Shown here piece by piece: positions 11,045-24,464 of a stretch of DNA of 64,000 bases. Positions within the stretch are counted from its first letter, which is position 1, and the number at the start of each line of letters is the position of its first letter. The stretch lies in contig CP092879.1 in NCBI GenBank assembly GCA_030710605.1, positions 26,245,844 through 26,309,843 on the forward strand, written 5' to 3'. The notes beneath the pieces were generated by a model. That model was not told the origin of the DNA. It saw only the letters and a program-made list of their open reading frames with translations, and did no database searches. The stretch comes from Cordylochernes scorpioides. Lineage: Eukaryota > Arthropoda > Arachnida > Pseudoscorpiones > Chernetidae. Both the position numbers and the translations under genes were made by a program.

Positions 11045-14000
11045 ATATATTTTATTGACAGAAATACACCGATTCCATAGTCAGGGGTAGTACACATAAT
11101 ATAATGGCAGAAGTACAGAGATGCCAGAGACGCGGTGGGGTATACATATTTTATTAACAGAACTACAGAGTTGCAAGATACGGGAAGAGGGGGCAGTATA
11201 TATATTTAATTGAAAAAAGTACAGATATGCAAGAGACCAGGCAGAGTACACATGTTTGGTTGCAGAAGTACAGAGAAGCCAGAGACGCGTGAGAGTACAC
11301 ATGTTTTGTTGACAGAAGTACAGAATAGCCAGATACGCGAGAGAATAAACATGTTTTGTTGACAAAACTACAGAGATTTCAGAGACGCGGGGGAGTAAAC
11401 ATATTTTATTGACAAAAGTACATAGATGCCATGGACGGGGGAGTACACATATTTTATTGACAGAAGTACAGAGATGCCAGAGACGGGTGGGGGGGGGGGT
11501 ACCTATATTTCATTAAAAGAAGTACAGAGATGCCATAGACGCACGGTGGAGTGCATACGTTTCATCAACATTGGTACATAGATGTCAGATATCAGGAAGT
11601 ACAAAGTTACATAAATTCCTGAGGGGGAAAAATACACGTTTTATCGAAGGATATACTGGGACGCCAAAATAGTAAAATTTATCATGTTTATTTGACAGAG
11701 GTACATAGTTGCCTTAAAGCTGTGGATTACACGACGTGCAATGATCTCAGAGGATGGAGATTTCACGTTTTATTGAGAGACATACAAAAATGCTAAAAAA
11801 TCGGCGAAATTCATCTATTTTATTGACTGAAGTACAGAGATGCCAGAGATCGGAAAGTGGATATGTTTTATTGACAAATGTACAGATATGCCATAGACGA
11901 GAGTGAATACAAATATTTAATTTACAAAAGAACAAAGATGCCAGAGACGTGTGGTGGAGTACACATATTTTATTGACAGAGGTACAGAGATTCTAGAGAC
12001 GCAAAGCAGTGAATATGTTTAATTGACAGAAATACATATATATCAGAGACGCGGGGAAGTATACATATTTTATTGATAGAAGTACAGAGATTCCAGAGAC
12101 GAGGCAGTACAGATATTTTTGACAGTGGTACACAAATGCCAAAGACGTGGGAAGTACACATATTTTATTGATTCAAGTAAAGAGATGCCAGAGAGGTGCG
12201 GTTGAGTACACATATTTTATTGATACAAGTGCAGAGATGCTAGAGAATGGGGACAGTACACATTATCTATTACAGAGATGTCAGAGACGGGCAGTAGTAC
12301 ATAAATTTTATTGACAGAAGTACAGAGATGCCAGAGAGAGTGAAAGTACACATATTTTATCGACAGAAGTACAGAGATGCCAGAGATGGGGAGAAACAGA
12401 TTTTTATTGACAGAGGTACAGAGAATCCAGAAACGTGCGGTGGATTATCCATATTTAATTATAGTGGTACCGAGATTCGAGAGACGGGGGCAGTAAATAA
12501 ATTTTATTGACAGAAGTAAAGAAATTCCAGAGACGCGGGGGAGTACACATATTTTATTGACAAAAGTACAGAGATTCCAGTGACGCGGTGGAGTACACAT
12601 AATTTATAGACAAAAGTACAGAAATGCCAGAGACCGGGGGGGGGGGGTACCTATATTTCATTGAAAGAAGTACAGGGATGCAATAGACGCGCAGTGGAGT
12701 GCACGCGTTTCGTTAACATAGGTACAGAGATGTCTGAGTTCAGGAAGTACAGAGGTACAGAAATTCCTGTGGGGGAAGAATACACATGTTTTATTGAAGA
12801 ATATACTGGGACGCCAAAATAGTAAAATTTATCATGTTTATTTGACATGTTTATTTGCCTTAAAGCTATGGATTACTCGACGTACAATGATGTCAGAGGA
12901 TGGAGATTTCACGTTCTATTGAGAGACATATAGAAATAACAAAATCGGCGAAATTCATCTATTTTTTTACCGAAGTACAGAGATGCCAGATATCTGAAAG
13001 TGGATATATTTTTATTGACAGAGGTATAGAGCTGGCATAGACGAGTGTGAATCCAAATATTTTATTGATAGAAGTACAAATATCCCAGAGATGTGTGTTT
13101 AGTACACATATTTTATTGACATAGGTAAAGAGATGTCAGAGACGGGTGGGGGGGGGGGCAGTACATGAATTTTATTGACAGAGGTACAGAGATTCTAGAG
13201 ACGCGGGCAGTGAATATGTTTAATTGACAGAAATACAAATATATCAGAGACGCGGGGGAAAACACCTATTTTATTGATAGAAGTACAGAGATGTCAGAGA
13301 CGGGAGTGTAGACATATTTTATTGACAGAGGTACAGAGATTCCAGAGACGGCAGGTGGCAGTACATATATTCTATTAACAGAAGTACAGAGATTCCAGAG
13401 ACGCTGGGGAGTACACATACTTTATTAATAGAAAAACAGAGATTCCATAGACATGGGGGAGTAAACATATTTTATTAACAAAAGGACATAGATGCCTTAG
13501 ACGGTGGAGTACACATATTTTATTTACAGACGTACAGAGATGTCAGAGACGGGGAAGGCAGTACATATATTTTATTGCCAAAAGTACAGAGATATCAGAG
13601 ACGCGGAACAGTAAATATATTTTATTGAGATAAATACAGAGATACCAGAGACAGATGGAGTACACCTATTTTATTTACAGAAGTACAGAGATGCCAGAGA
13701 CGTGCGGTGGTTTACAGATCTTTTATTGACAGGGTCAGGTATTCTAGAGACGCGTAGGAGTAAATACATTTTATTGATAGAAGTACAGAGATTCCAGACA
13801 CGCGGGGGAGTATACATATTTTATTAACAAAATTACAGAGATTCCAGAGACGCAAGGGAATACACATATTTTATTGATAGAAGAACAGAAATGAAAGAGA
13901 CGGTTATGAGTACACATATTTTATTTCACATAGGTACACAGAATACAAGGGACAGCGAGAGTACACATATTTTATTGATAGAAGTACAGAGATGCCAGAG

Positions 14001-17000
14001 ACGTACGGTTGAGTACACATATATATTTTTTTTTTACACAAGTTCAAAGATGTTAGAGAATGGGGACAGTATACATTATTTTTAACTGAATTACAGTGAT
14101 GCCAGAGACCCGCGGTGGAGTCAACCTATTTTATTAACAGAAGTACAAAAATGCCAGAGATGCGAGTAGTACAGATATTTTATTGGCAGAAGTACAGAGA
14201 TTCCAGAGACGCGGGGGAGTACACATATTTTTTGACAAAAGTACAGATATTCCAGAGACGTGGGAAAATACAAATATTATATTGAAAAAAATAAATAGAT
14301 GCCATTGACAGGGGGATACACATTCTATTGACTGAAGTACAGAGATGCCAGAGACGTGGAGGGGGGTGTACAAATATATTTATTGAAAGAAGTACATAGA
14401 TGCCATAAGGGCGCAGTGGAGTGCACACGTTTCGTTAACATAGGTACAGAGATGTAAGAGATCAGGAAGTACAGAGGTACAGCAATTCCTGAGGGTGAAG
14501 AATAGGCAGGTTTTATAGAAAGATATACTGGGACGCCGAAAAAGTAAAATTCTCATGTTTATTTGACAGAGGTACATAGTGGCCTCAAAGCTGTGGATTT
14601 AACGACGTTCAATGATGTCAAAGGATGGAGATCTCACTATCTATTGAGACACATATAGAAATGACAAAATCGGCGAAATTAATCTATTTTATTGACCGAA
14701 GTACAGAGATGCCAGTGGCGTGTGGTGGAGTACACATATTTCATTGATGGAAGTACAGATATGTCAGAGACGGGGGTGTAGACATATTTTATTGGCAGAG
14801 GTATAGAGATTCCAGAGATGCGGGGTGGCAGTACATATTATTTATTGACATTAGTACAGAGATTCTAAAGACGCGGGGCAGTGAATATGTTCAATTGACA
14901 GAAATACAAAGATATCAGTGACGCGAGGAGTACGCATATTTTATTGACAGAAGTACAAAGATGTCACAGACGGTGGTGTAGACATATTTTTTCGGCAAAG
15001 GTACAGAGATTCCAATAACGCGGTGGAGTACACGTATTATATTGAAAGAGGTACAGGAATGCCTCAGACGCTCTAGGAGTACACGTAATTTATTTACAGT
15101 TACAGAGATACCATTCCGGGTGAATACACCTTTTTGATAGACAGAAGTACAGAACTGCCAGAGATGGAGGGAGTACATAAATTTATTGAAAGAAGTACAG
15201 AAATGCCGTAGTCGAGGGGAGTACACATTTTATTTTTTACAGAAGTACAGATATACAAGAGACGCTGGGGTATGCATATTTTTTATTGACCTAAGTACAG
15301 AGATGCCAGAGACGATGGAGTATACAGGTATTATTGAAAGAAGTACAGAGATGCCAGAGTCGTGGGGGTGTACACATATTTCATTAACAGAAGTACAGAA
15401 ATGCCATAGACGTGGGAGTATAAATAGTTTATTGACAGAAGTACAGAGATGCCAGAGACGAGGGGGGTACATATATTTCATTGAAAAAAGTACAGAGATG
15501 CCATAGACGCGCGGTGGAGCGCATACGTTTCATTAACATTGGTACAGAGATGTCAGAGATCAGGAAGTACAGAGGTACATAAATGCCTGAGGGGGGTGAA
15601 TACACGTTTCATTGAAGAATATACTGGGTGGCCAAATAAGGAAGATTTCTAATGTTTATTTAACAGAGGTACATAGTTGCCCTAAAGCTTTGGATTACAC
15701 GACATACAATAATTTCAGAAGAAGGAGATTTCACGTTTTATTGAGAGACATACAGAAATGACAAAATCGGCGAAATTCATTTATTTTATTGACCGAAGTA
15801 CAGAGATGCCATAGATCGTAAAGTTTGTTATGTTTCATTGACAGAAGTACAGAGATGCCAAAACGAGGTGAATACAAATATTTTATTGACATAAGTAGGA
15901 AGATGCCAGAGACGTTTGGTGGAGAACATATATTTTATTTACATAGGTACTGAGAACTCAGAGACGGGAGGGGGGAGAGGGCAGTACATATTTTTTATTG
16001 ACAGAACTACAGAGATTCTCGAGACGCAGGGCAGTGAATATGTTTAATCGACAGAAATTCAAAAATATCATAGAGGCGGGGGAGTACACATTTTTTATTG
16101 ACAGAAGTACACAAATGTCAGAGACAGGGTGTGTAGACATATTTCATTGACAGAGGTACAATGATTTCAGAGACGCGCAGGGGAGTACACATATTTTATT
16201 TACAGACGTTCAGAGATGCCAGAGAAGGGGGGGGGGCAGTACATATATTTTATTGACAGAGGTACAGATATTCGAGAGACGCGGGGCAGTGAATATGTTT
16301 AATTGACAGAAATACAAAAATATCAGAGACGCGGAGGAGTACACATATTTTATTTACAGATGTACGGAAATAATAGAGACGGTGTAGTACAGATATTTTT
16401 TAAACAGTGGTACACAGATGCTAAAAACGGGGGGAGTACACATATTTTATTGATTGAAGTACAGAGATGCCAGAGACGTGCGGTAGAGTACACATATTTT
16501 ATTGACACAAGTGCAGAGATGCTAGAGAATGGGGTCAGTACACATTATTCATTGACTGAATTACAGTGATGCCGAAGACGCGCGGTGGAGTCCACATATT
16601 TTATAACAGAAGTACAGAAATAATAGAGATGGGAGGAGTACATATATTTTATTGGCAGATGAACAGAGATTCCTGAGATGAGTAGAAAATACATATATTA
16701 AATTTACAGAGATGTCAGAGATGGGGAGCTGTATATATATTTTATTGGCAGAAGTACCGAGATTCCAGAGACGTTGAACAGTAAATATATTTTATTGGCA
16801 GAAGTACAGATATGCCAGAGATGGGTGTTTACAGATATTTTATTGACAAAGGTACAGGGATTCCAGAGACGTGCGGTGGATTACATATATTTTATTGACA
16901 GTGGTACCGAGATTCGAGAGACGCGGGGCAGTAAATAAATTTTATTGAAAGAAGTTCAGAGATTCCAGAGACACGGGGGAGTACACATATTTTATTGACA

Positions 17001-17350
17001 AAAGTACAGAGATTCCAGAGACGCAGGGGAGTACACATATTTAATTGACAAAAGTACATAAATGCCATAGACGGGGGAGTACACATATTTTATTGACAGA
17101 AAAACATATACCAGAGAGGGGGGGTGGGTACATATATTTCATTGAAAGAAGTACAGAGATGCCATAGAGGCGCGGTGGAGTGCACATGTTTTATTGACAT
17201 AGGTACAGAGATGTCAGAGACCAGTAAGTACAGAGCTACAGAAATTCCTGAAAGATTCGAATACACATGTTTTATTGAAGGAGATTTTGGGACGCCAAAA
17301 AAGGAAGAATTCTCATGTTTATTTGACAGATGTACATAGTTGCCTTAGAG
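11045..17350. repeat. 48-bp satellite array, block 2
   Basis: The array resumes at the gypsy 1 flank. Monomers here are more diverged than those at 1.5-2.1 kb, with many G-runs (for example ten or more G at 11,488 and 12,637). Embedded at about 11,505-11,850, 12,650-12,990, 14,370-14,700 and 15,460-15,810 is a diverged, non-48-bp stretch ending CAAAATCGGCGAAATTCATC. Its spacing of about 1.1 to 1.7 kb shows higher-order organisation. No gene is seen. Confidence 0.93.
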
Positions 17351-18300
17351 CTGTGGAATTCCAAGGTTTTGTTGACGGATCTACAAGGATGCCAAAGACG
17401 GTGGAATAAAATATTTTATGGATGGATGTACAGGGACACCAGAGACCATTGAATACGCATGTTTTATTAACAATGGTTTAGGGTTTATATATATATAAAA
17501 GTTCACAAATCCCAAAGACGGTGGAATACACATGTTCTATTTATTGAGCTATAGGGGCGCCCGAGACGGTAGAAAACAAATATTTTTTTATGGAGCTATA
17601 GAGACGATTGAATTCAGATGTTCTTTGACGTTAGTAAAGAGAAGTAGAGCGGAAGTATACACTCATTTTATAGATGAGTAAAGGGATGCTCGAGACGGTG
17701 GATCCGCCTGTTTTTGGACGGAAATATAGGGACTACAAACGGTGTAGTGAACACTTGTATATTGACAGATGTACAGAGATGTATGCAACAGTATAATTCA
17801 CATGCTTCATTGACATAGCTAAAGATATGTTATCAACAGGGTAACTCACACAACTTAATAACACGACGTACAGTGATATCATAGGATGTAAATTTTACGT
17901 ATTATTGAAAGAGATACAGAAATGACAAAATCGGCGAAATTCATCTATTTTATTGAAAGAAGTACAGAGATATCATCGAGACAATGATATTCACATGTTT
18001 TATTTATAGAGGTGCAGCGATTTCATATACGGAGGAATTCACATGTTTCATCAACCGAGAAACAAATATTCCATTGAAACGAAAGAATAAACATATTATT
18101 TGACAGAGGTTCAAAGATTCCATCGACAGTGATTTTCACATATTTTATTGTCAAAGGTTCAGATATATCAGAGGCGGTGGAATTCACATGTTTTTTCGCG
18201 GAGGTACGGAGCTGTCTCAAGGTTAGAAAAAACCTTTTCATTTGACAAATATATAAAATATACCAGAGACGGTTAATTGTTTGTATTGTGGGTGCGCACC
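17350..18300. repeat. Strongly diverged satellite edge
   Basis: Repeat words (ATTGACAGATGTACAGAGATG, GGAATACACATGTT) are still recognisable but monomers vary in length and sequence, as expected at the edge of a satellite array. The same edge is present at about 53,740-54,830 in the same order, so this is also part of the large duplication. It ends in a T-run at about 18,302-18,318. Confidence 0.85.
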
Positions 18301-19975
18301 TATTTTTTTTTTTTTTTAACAATTTACCCTAATTAGAAAGACATTGAAATGCACATAAATCATTGAATCATTGGCCTGCTGTTGTCTGCCTGTATGGATT
18401 TCAGTGATCAGGTGTACGCTTGCATTCTTCGAAGCATGCGAAGCTGGCTTTGATTTGTTCTTATCTTCTCTTAGAAGCTTTGCTTCTTGGTGGATTAAAA
18501 TCAGCTATCTGTTCCTCTTGCTTCCTTTAAGCTATTGAAAATCACGATTTCTCCTTCTCAAGATCTGCCGAAGATTTAAATGTATATATAAATATGACCT
18601 AATTATATATTATAGATTTTATTACATTCCACGACACAAGCTGGTTGTCCACATTCAAATTAGGTATGAGTTAAGAGACACCTATACGATTTAAACACTT
18701 TCGCTTCCAATATATCACTTTACCTATAGAATGCCCCATAGCAAACGAATATTCCCCTACAATTTTGACTTGATTTTTCTTTGGTATGTGTACTTGATCT
18801 CTAATGAATTACATATTTTCATCTTCATGAATTTTGATTATACGAGATTATATATCGTAGAAACAACTTGCTACAGCTGTTATAGTATTGACTAGTCTCT
18901 CTAATTGATAATAATAAATGAAGTAGCGCACCTGTGAGGTTTTATATAACGTGTCATAAATATATACATAAATATATATACATAAATGTATATATGTTTT
19001 CGGAATATTAAACTATTAAGAATAATTAATTATATTCAAAATAAAACATTTTTTACTACCCTAAATCCAACGTAAAATATTGTAAGGACGTAACACATCA
19101 TATATTTCACCAGTTTAATCTTGTAACAAAATATTTTATTAGACTGTTTATACATATATGTGGTTATTCAATTCATTCATACATAAACTATAAATATGTT
19201 TGGAAAGCATATAGGGTGTATGTTGTTTGAAAAAGACATTATAAGAAAAAAAGTATATTATATACAATTTAAGTTGTGTTCATCAATCAATGTTAATATA
19301 TTATCATTTTATTACTTATCAAATATTGCATTTTATATAATTTTATTCTGAAATTATTGTCATTTTATATAATCGTTTTGGTGCACAATTTAATTCTAAT
19401 TTTAATTAATTCATAATTATCAAAAAGTTGCCTTAAAAGTTGTCTCATTTTCAAATATTGTTTTTTATTTATTTTTATTTATTTATATATTCCGTTGTTT
19501 TATAGAAGAGAGATCAACATTATTTTAATAAACTCTCTGAGGATAAAATGTAATGGTATTAATAGTGTATAAATATAATTTTGTTCACAATAATTCATAC
19601 AAAAATGTTCTTGCTTTTTATATTTTTGCTTCAAAGTGTAAATTTCTCAGATATATATTATCCGTGTATTATTTGTGATCTCAGGTGAAAAAGGCAACTT
19701 TATCTTGAAAACGTTTGATCAGAAGTGTTTGAGCAAAGAGTGAAAATGTTTGACTTCGGGTCCACAAAATTCAGAGTAGAGAGGAACCTACCTGTCTGTG
19801 TGGTACTCTCTTCCTTTCTGAAAACAAAAACATCTCATTCAACCTTCTCATTACAACAATATAGGACTCGTTTTATATTGTATATAGTGTATATACAAGA
19901 TTGAGGAAAAGTTTTAATCATATTTTAAAAGCCTCTTATACATATTGTGCAACTTTGAAGAAGAGAATTTTACAC

Positions 19976-20157
19976 AGTAGAATCTCCCTTTATATAGCGG
20001 ATACCCCGCTAGCGGACACCTCTCCACAAAGGACAGTTTTCATTTGCAAAATCACTATTTTTACAATTTAGAAACTCTCCGGTTGGAAAACACCTCTCTT
20101 TAAAGGACACCTTTGATCTGAAATCAGGTATCCTTTAAAGGGAGTTTCTATTGTAAT
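19976..20157. mobile_element. Short MITE-like element with inverted ends
   Basis: About 180 bp bounded by inverted ends: ACAGTAGAATCTCCCTTTA on the left and TAAAGGGAGTTTCTATTGTAA on the right (reverse complement ACAATAGAAACTCCCTTTA). Internal words TAGCGGACACCTCTC and TTAAAGGACACC form further imperfect inverted copies. No coding capacity. A diverged version is at 58,633-58,803 in the duplicated segment. The superfamily is not clear from the ends alone. Confidence 0.6.
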
Positions 20158-20616
20158 AAATATTATTTATTATTGTAATTTTTAAAATGGTGAGTCCATC
20201 AATGCAGATTTTTTTTATGATATCTTACCAAATATTATTATATGTATCTAAAGAAAAATATATTATAATTTTTCTTTTCAACAATACATTACATATGGCT
20301 TTAGAATCAATGGTGTCACTCGTGGACTTTTCAGCTTTTCATCAATATTTGGAACCATCGTCCCAGTCAATTAGCCCATCGAATGCGAAAAGCTAATATA
20401 GGTTTTCGCCTTTACACTTACAAAAGGAAGCAGCCTACAAATCCCAACTATTTTAAAACCTAAATTATGAAATATTATACACAGTCTTAATATGTCGGGG
20501 TGTATGTGTTCTCAAATGTCTTTTTGTCTGTGCACTACACTGATGTACTAGCGTAGTGTATAAAATATAGCATATATAAACAGAATGATTCAATACAGTA
20601 TTAGAGCTCTAAAGAA

Positions 20617-20760
20617 GCGGCTGGTAGATTAAATTGGCGAAACCGCTGGGAGGGTTCACCACTGATGAACTAAGCTCCCCCCCCTCCCATTTTTTTCATC
20701 GCAGTAAGGACAGTAGAATTTTGATTTATGTGTGAAAGAAACATTCGCGTCTTAATGTTT
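20617..20760 (+). repeat. Foldback-repeat arm (solo)
   Basis: Contains GGCGAAACCGCTGGGAGGG, TTCACCACTGATGA and GACAGTAGAATTTTGATTTATG. Full foldback structures with the same arm are at 41,057-41,575 and about 61,340-61,857. Only one arm is present here, so this is a partial copy or solo end. Confidence 0.65.
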
Positions 20761-22277
20761 TTCTTTGATATAAATATATACTGTCTCATTTATGGGTTTT
20801 CACTATCGAAAATAAAAAGTTCAAATCTCTCTGTAAAGAAGCAGAAAAATATAGAAACTTCACCTAATTTAGAATGTTCTATATATATATATAGTAATTA
20901 AAAAAGAATTCCTAATATCAAATATTTTCATCGGTAAAATAAAACTATTATCTAATTCTAAAACACGCATATACTTTTTCAAAATTATTTTACTAGTCCG
21001 AAATATGAGTTCGTCAAAAACATTCGCTTCTAATGGAAGAATACTTTAGGCTTTAAAAATATGACTGAGCTCAGAAACGAGTAGAAACAGAAAAAGTATA
21101 AAGTTGTATATACTTATCGCCACAGAATTTTTATATTCACACACACAAGTGAATTTTTATCCTTTCAAATTATCATCTTATAGCTTCTCAGCTCCCAGTA
21201 GGCCCTTTCCACACAATGTCATAACAATACTTAGATAAGACAAAATCTTCAAACATGCTTCTAGATCCCTTCAGTGATAAAAGACGATCGTTTATAGCAA
21301 AGAGCTCGATTTGAATAGACGACAGAAAATAGATCAGAGTCGCCAAAATGTTCTAAAATGAACCGAACGACCGAAGACCATTCCGAATGATATCAACATT
21401 TAAGATCCATATTTACACTTATAGGCAAAACTTGATGAAGTTTCATATTCAAATGTCGCGGTCGTCTATTTTTTCTTCACACTTGATTATCTCGTTTCTT
21501 CAATAAAGGTATCAGTGTATCAAATATCTTTCAGAGTTATTGTCTGAATCTCGAAAAACATTCTAAAAGATGAACTTCCTTAAGTTTTGTCCATGAGTGT
21601 TTATCATTACATATACAATGACTTGGTTGTTAATTGCCCAGAACTGAACAAGATTTAAGCGGTTAAGCCACAAGGAAATGAACATCACCTACCACGTGTG
21701 CCAGTAGTTTTCCCTTCTTTGCTCATCTTGAAAGATTCCATGCGAATTTTAAGAAATATAAAAATGAATAAATAAATATCAAATCATTTGGATTAATCGG
21801 AATTATAATTTTTAAAAATATGTTTATAACCATATTATCATATTTTAATCAAGGTTGCTCTATTGGCTGGATGCTTATGCCTTTGTATTCGCAAATTTAG
21901 TGATTGATATGTTACTAGTTAACATTTCTGTGAACAAGTTGATTTAATTTGTTTATTACACAAAGGCAATGATATTATTCAATTCTTATTAATTCTTCTA
22001 GTTCATTATTGTTTAATGCCCACATAGGCCTCCACAATTCCTATGATTCATTTTTCCAAAGAATAATCTCTCCTTTATTACTTTATTAACATCATGAAAC
22101 GCGATATCCCAAACTCAGGGATATTTGCGTCGAGACCTCTCTCTACATCACAACAAATCGGCTATATACAATCCTGTTCGATTCACTATTTTACATAATT
22201 AACAAAGAAAATTGTCCGAAGAGAAAAACAAACAACAAAGCAAAACACACAAAGCAAGCATCGCAATTCTTTTCCTT

Positions 22278-24464
22278 CTAATTTTCACTCTCCCTTTTCC
22301 AATTTAAAAGAAAGTTGTAAATAAATTTGCAAAATTGATCAAAACTTTTGCACCTCTCTTTATTGCCTACAAATTCATCAAGCCGTCCAATACGACCAAA
22401 TTTGTCTTCTCTATAAACCCGGAAAATTGGGCAATTCATAAGTAGATGTTTCGAGTCCTGAATTTCACCTCCGCAGAAGCATTCTGGTTCCTTCACCGCG
22501 CCGATAGTTGCCAAAAATTTCCCAAAATTACCATGATCTGTAATGAATTGGATATTATAAAAATTTGGACGGAAAAATCTTGGGATTCCAGACACGAAAA
22601 AGCTTCTGAAAATTTCATTAGTATTGTCAAAATTTTCCTTCATTTTTGCGTGTAAGAATGATTTGACTATACTTGGAGCATGGGGTTCATAAGTAATTAT
22701 ATCTTCAGTGGACAGATGAGTTAGATCATATTTGATTATTCTAGATTCTATATAGTCTATTAGGAGTGGAATTTTTGCCAAACTATGCACACAGTTAGAT
22801 GATGTGGTTTTATAAGCTCTAACTGCCCATAAAATGATCTGGTACTGCATGGAATTCAGTTTTTGTTTAGAACGATTGTTTAAATATTTAAGCCAAATTT
22901 CTGATCCGTATGTAAGTACAGGCCTTATTATAGTTTTATATAAAGTTAACCTCTTTTGTGTATCTAAACCCCACACGTTGCCGCTTAGTGAACATAATAA
23001 ATTTTTCATACGCCCTGCCTTACACAGAATATCATTTACATGTGGAGTAAAGTTAACTTTATTTTTCCATTTGTGATTTGAAAATTTCATTCCCAGAATT
23101 TTTACTTGCTTGACCGGCCTGATTATATTGTTATTAACCTCGATAGGTATTTTTTCTCTGTTATGCAGGTATAGCAAATTAGTTTTCTCTGTACTGATCG
23201 TTAATTTATTTCTATTACACCATTGGATCACATAATTTAAGGTGTGTTCACTTGCGGTTTTTAGTCCTTCAATAGTCTTATTCCAGCAAATTATTGTAGC
23301 ATCGTCTGCATAACATATAATATCTGCATTAATTGATTCGAAATTTATCAACAAATCATTTAGCAAAATATTCCACAGAAGTGGTGATAAAGGTCCACCC
23401 TGTGGACATCCTTTAGTTATTTTCTTATAAAAAGTTTCTGATTCGTATGTAAATTTCACCTCCCTTTCTTTATTCAAATAAGATTTTATGATCCGTATTA
23501 AATCTGAGGGAACGTTGTCATTATCCATTCGTTTTATAATCGCAGGCCACCATGCATTGTCGAATGCACCAGCTATATCTATAGCTATCAAGGAAGTCAA
23601 TTCTTTTTGTTTATGTTTCAATATAGTTTCTATAATTTTTTCCATTCCAGTAATAGTTGATCTAGATTTCATAAAGCCATGCTGCCTTGAGCTCATTAGA
23701 TTATTTTCTAAATAATAGTTACTTAATTTATTTTTTATTATATTCTCAAATGTTTTAGAGAGATTAGATGTCAATGATATAGGTCTATAACTTTTATTTA
23801 CTTCATAACTCGTTTTGCCTGGTTTTGGAATTATTTTTAAGAATGATTTTTTCCATTCATCCGGATAGTATCCCATTTCTATACATTTATTGAATAATTG
23901 ATGCAGAATTGGGATTATTTTTATTTTAGCTTGTCTGATCATATTGTTACTAATGTAATCAGGGCCCGGTGCTTTTTTAATATTAGTTTTTAAAATTGTT
24001 TCCTCTATTTCCTTAGATTCGATATGAACACTACTTTTATTTTTATATTTAGGAGTATAATTTCTAATCAAAATATGATCATCTTTATCCAAACCTACAA
24101 TATCATCCGGAAATAGATCGTTCATTAAACTTTTTATTTTGTCGATCTTTAAATGATCTGGTAAATTATCAATTAGAGGTAATCCTAAATTTCTATTTTT
24201 TGATCTCAATGACTTGTAAATCCTATAAGCATTACCAAATGCGTTAGTTGAATGACTTTCTTCTATAAAATTTCTCCAACTCGCTCTTTTTGCCTTTTTA
24301 ATTTTATTTAAATATTTATTTCTCATTGATTTATAGGTCTTTTCATAGATCGCTCCATGCCGATGATACAAATTTCTAATATAGTGGAAATCGTTTTTCA
24401 ATTTCTCCATTCCCATCCCACCAGTATGTATTTGTTTTATGATTTCCGCTTCTTGTCTTGACAT
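22278..24464 (-). CDS. LINE reverse transcriptase (rest of ORF2)
   Basis: 728 codons without a stop. After a linker come the RT motifs: IIPKPGK, SYRPISLTSNLSKTFE, QHGFMKSRSTITG, LIAIDIAGAFDNAWW, GCPQGGPLSPLLWN and CYADDATIIC (catalytic YADD). The C-terminal part has ECFCGGEIQDSKHLLMNC, a CCHC zinc motif common in R1 and related LINEs. No RNase H domain is seen. The annotated ATG at 24464 overlaps the endonuclease frame by 89 bp; the true protein was probably one ORF2 broken by a single indel near 24,395. The long open frame suggests a young copy. Confidence 0.9.
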   Translation of the reverse strand: MSRQEAEIIKQIHTGGMGMEKLKNDFHYIRNLYHRHGAIYEKTYKSMRNKYLNKIKKAKRASWRNFIEESHSTNAFGNAYRIYKSLRSKNRNLGLPLIDNLPDHLKIDKIKSLMNDLFPDDIVGLDKDDHILIRNYTPKYKNKSSVHIESKEIEETILKTNIKKAPGPDYISNNMIRQAKIKIIPILHQLFNKCIEMGYYPDEWKKSFLKIIPKPGKTSYEVNKSYRPISLTSNLSKTFENIIKNKLSNYYLENNLMSSRQHGFMKSRSTITGMEKIIETILKHKQKELTSLIAIDIAGAFDNAWWPAIIKRMDNDNVPSDLIRIIKSYLNKEREVKFTYESETFYKKITKGCPQGGPLSPLLWNILLNDLLINFESINADIICYADDATIICWNKTIEGLKTASEHTLNYVIQWCNRNKLTISTEKTNLLYLHNREKIPIEVNNNIIRPVKQVKILGMKFSNHKWKNKVNFTPHVNDILCKAGRMKNLLCSLSGNVWGLDTQKRLTLYKTIIRPVLTYGSEIWLKYLNNRSKQKLNSMQYQIILWAVRAYKTTSSNCVHSLAKIPLLIDYIESRIIKYDLTHLSTEDIITYEPHAPSIVKSFLHAKMKENFDNTNEIFRSFFVSGIPRFFRPNFYNIQFITDHGNFGKFLATIGAVKEPECFCGGEIQDSKHLLMNCPIFRVYREDKFGRIGRLDEFVGNKERCKSFDQFCKFIYNFLLNWKRESEN

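Larger units (their letters stand above)
18300..22069. repeat. Large duplicated segment, copy A (AT-rich, no gene)
   Basis: AT-rich DNA with no supportable protein gene. It aligns by eye with about 54,800-60,600, sharing landmarks in order: GGCCTGCTGTTGTCT, CCACGACACAAGCTGGTTGT, GTTTGGAAAGCATATA, CGGGTCCACAAAA, and GCTCTATTGGCTGGATG. Copy A lacks the Tc1 insertion at 56,488, a ~190-bp insert near 54,860-55,055 and the U2 fragment at 55,569. It contains a MITE-like element (19,976-20,157) and half of a foldback repeat (20,617-20,760). Confidence 0.85.
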
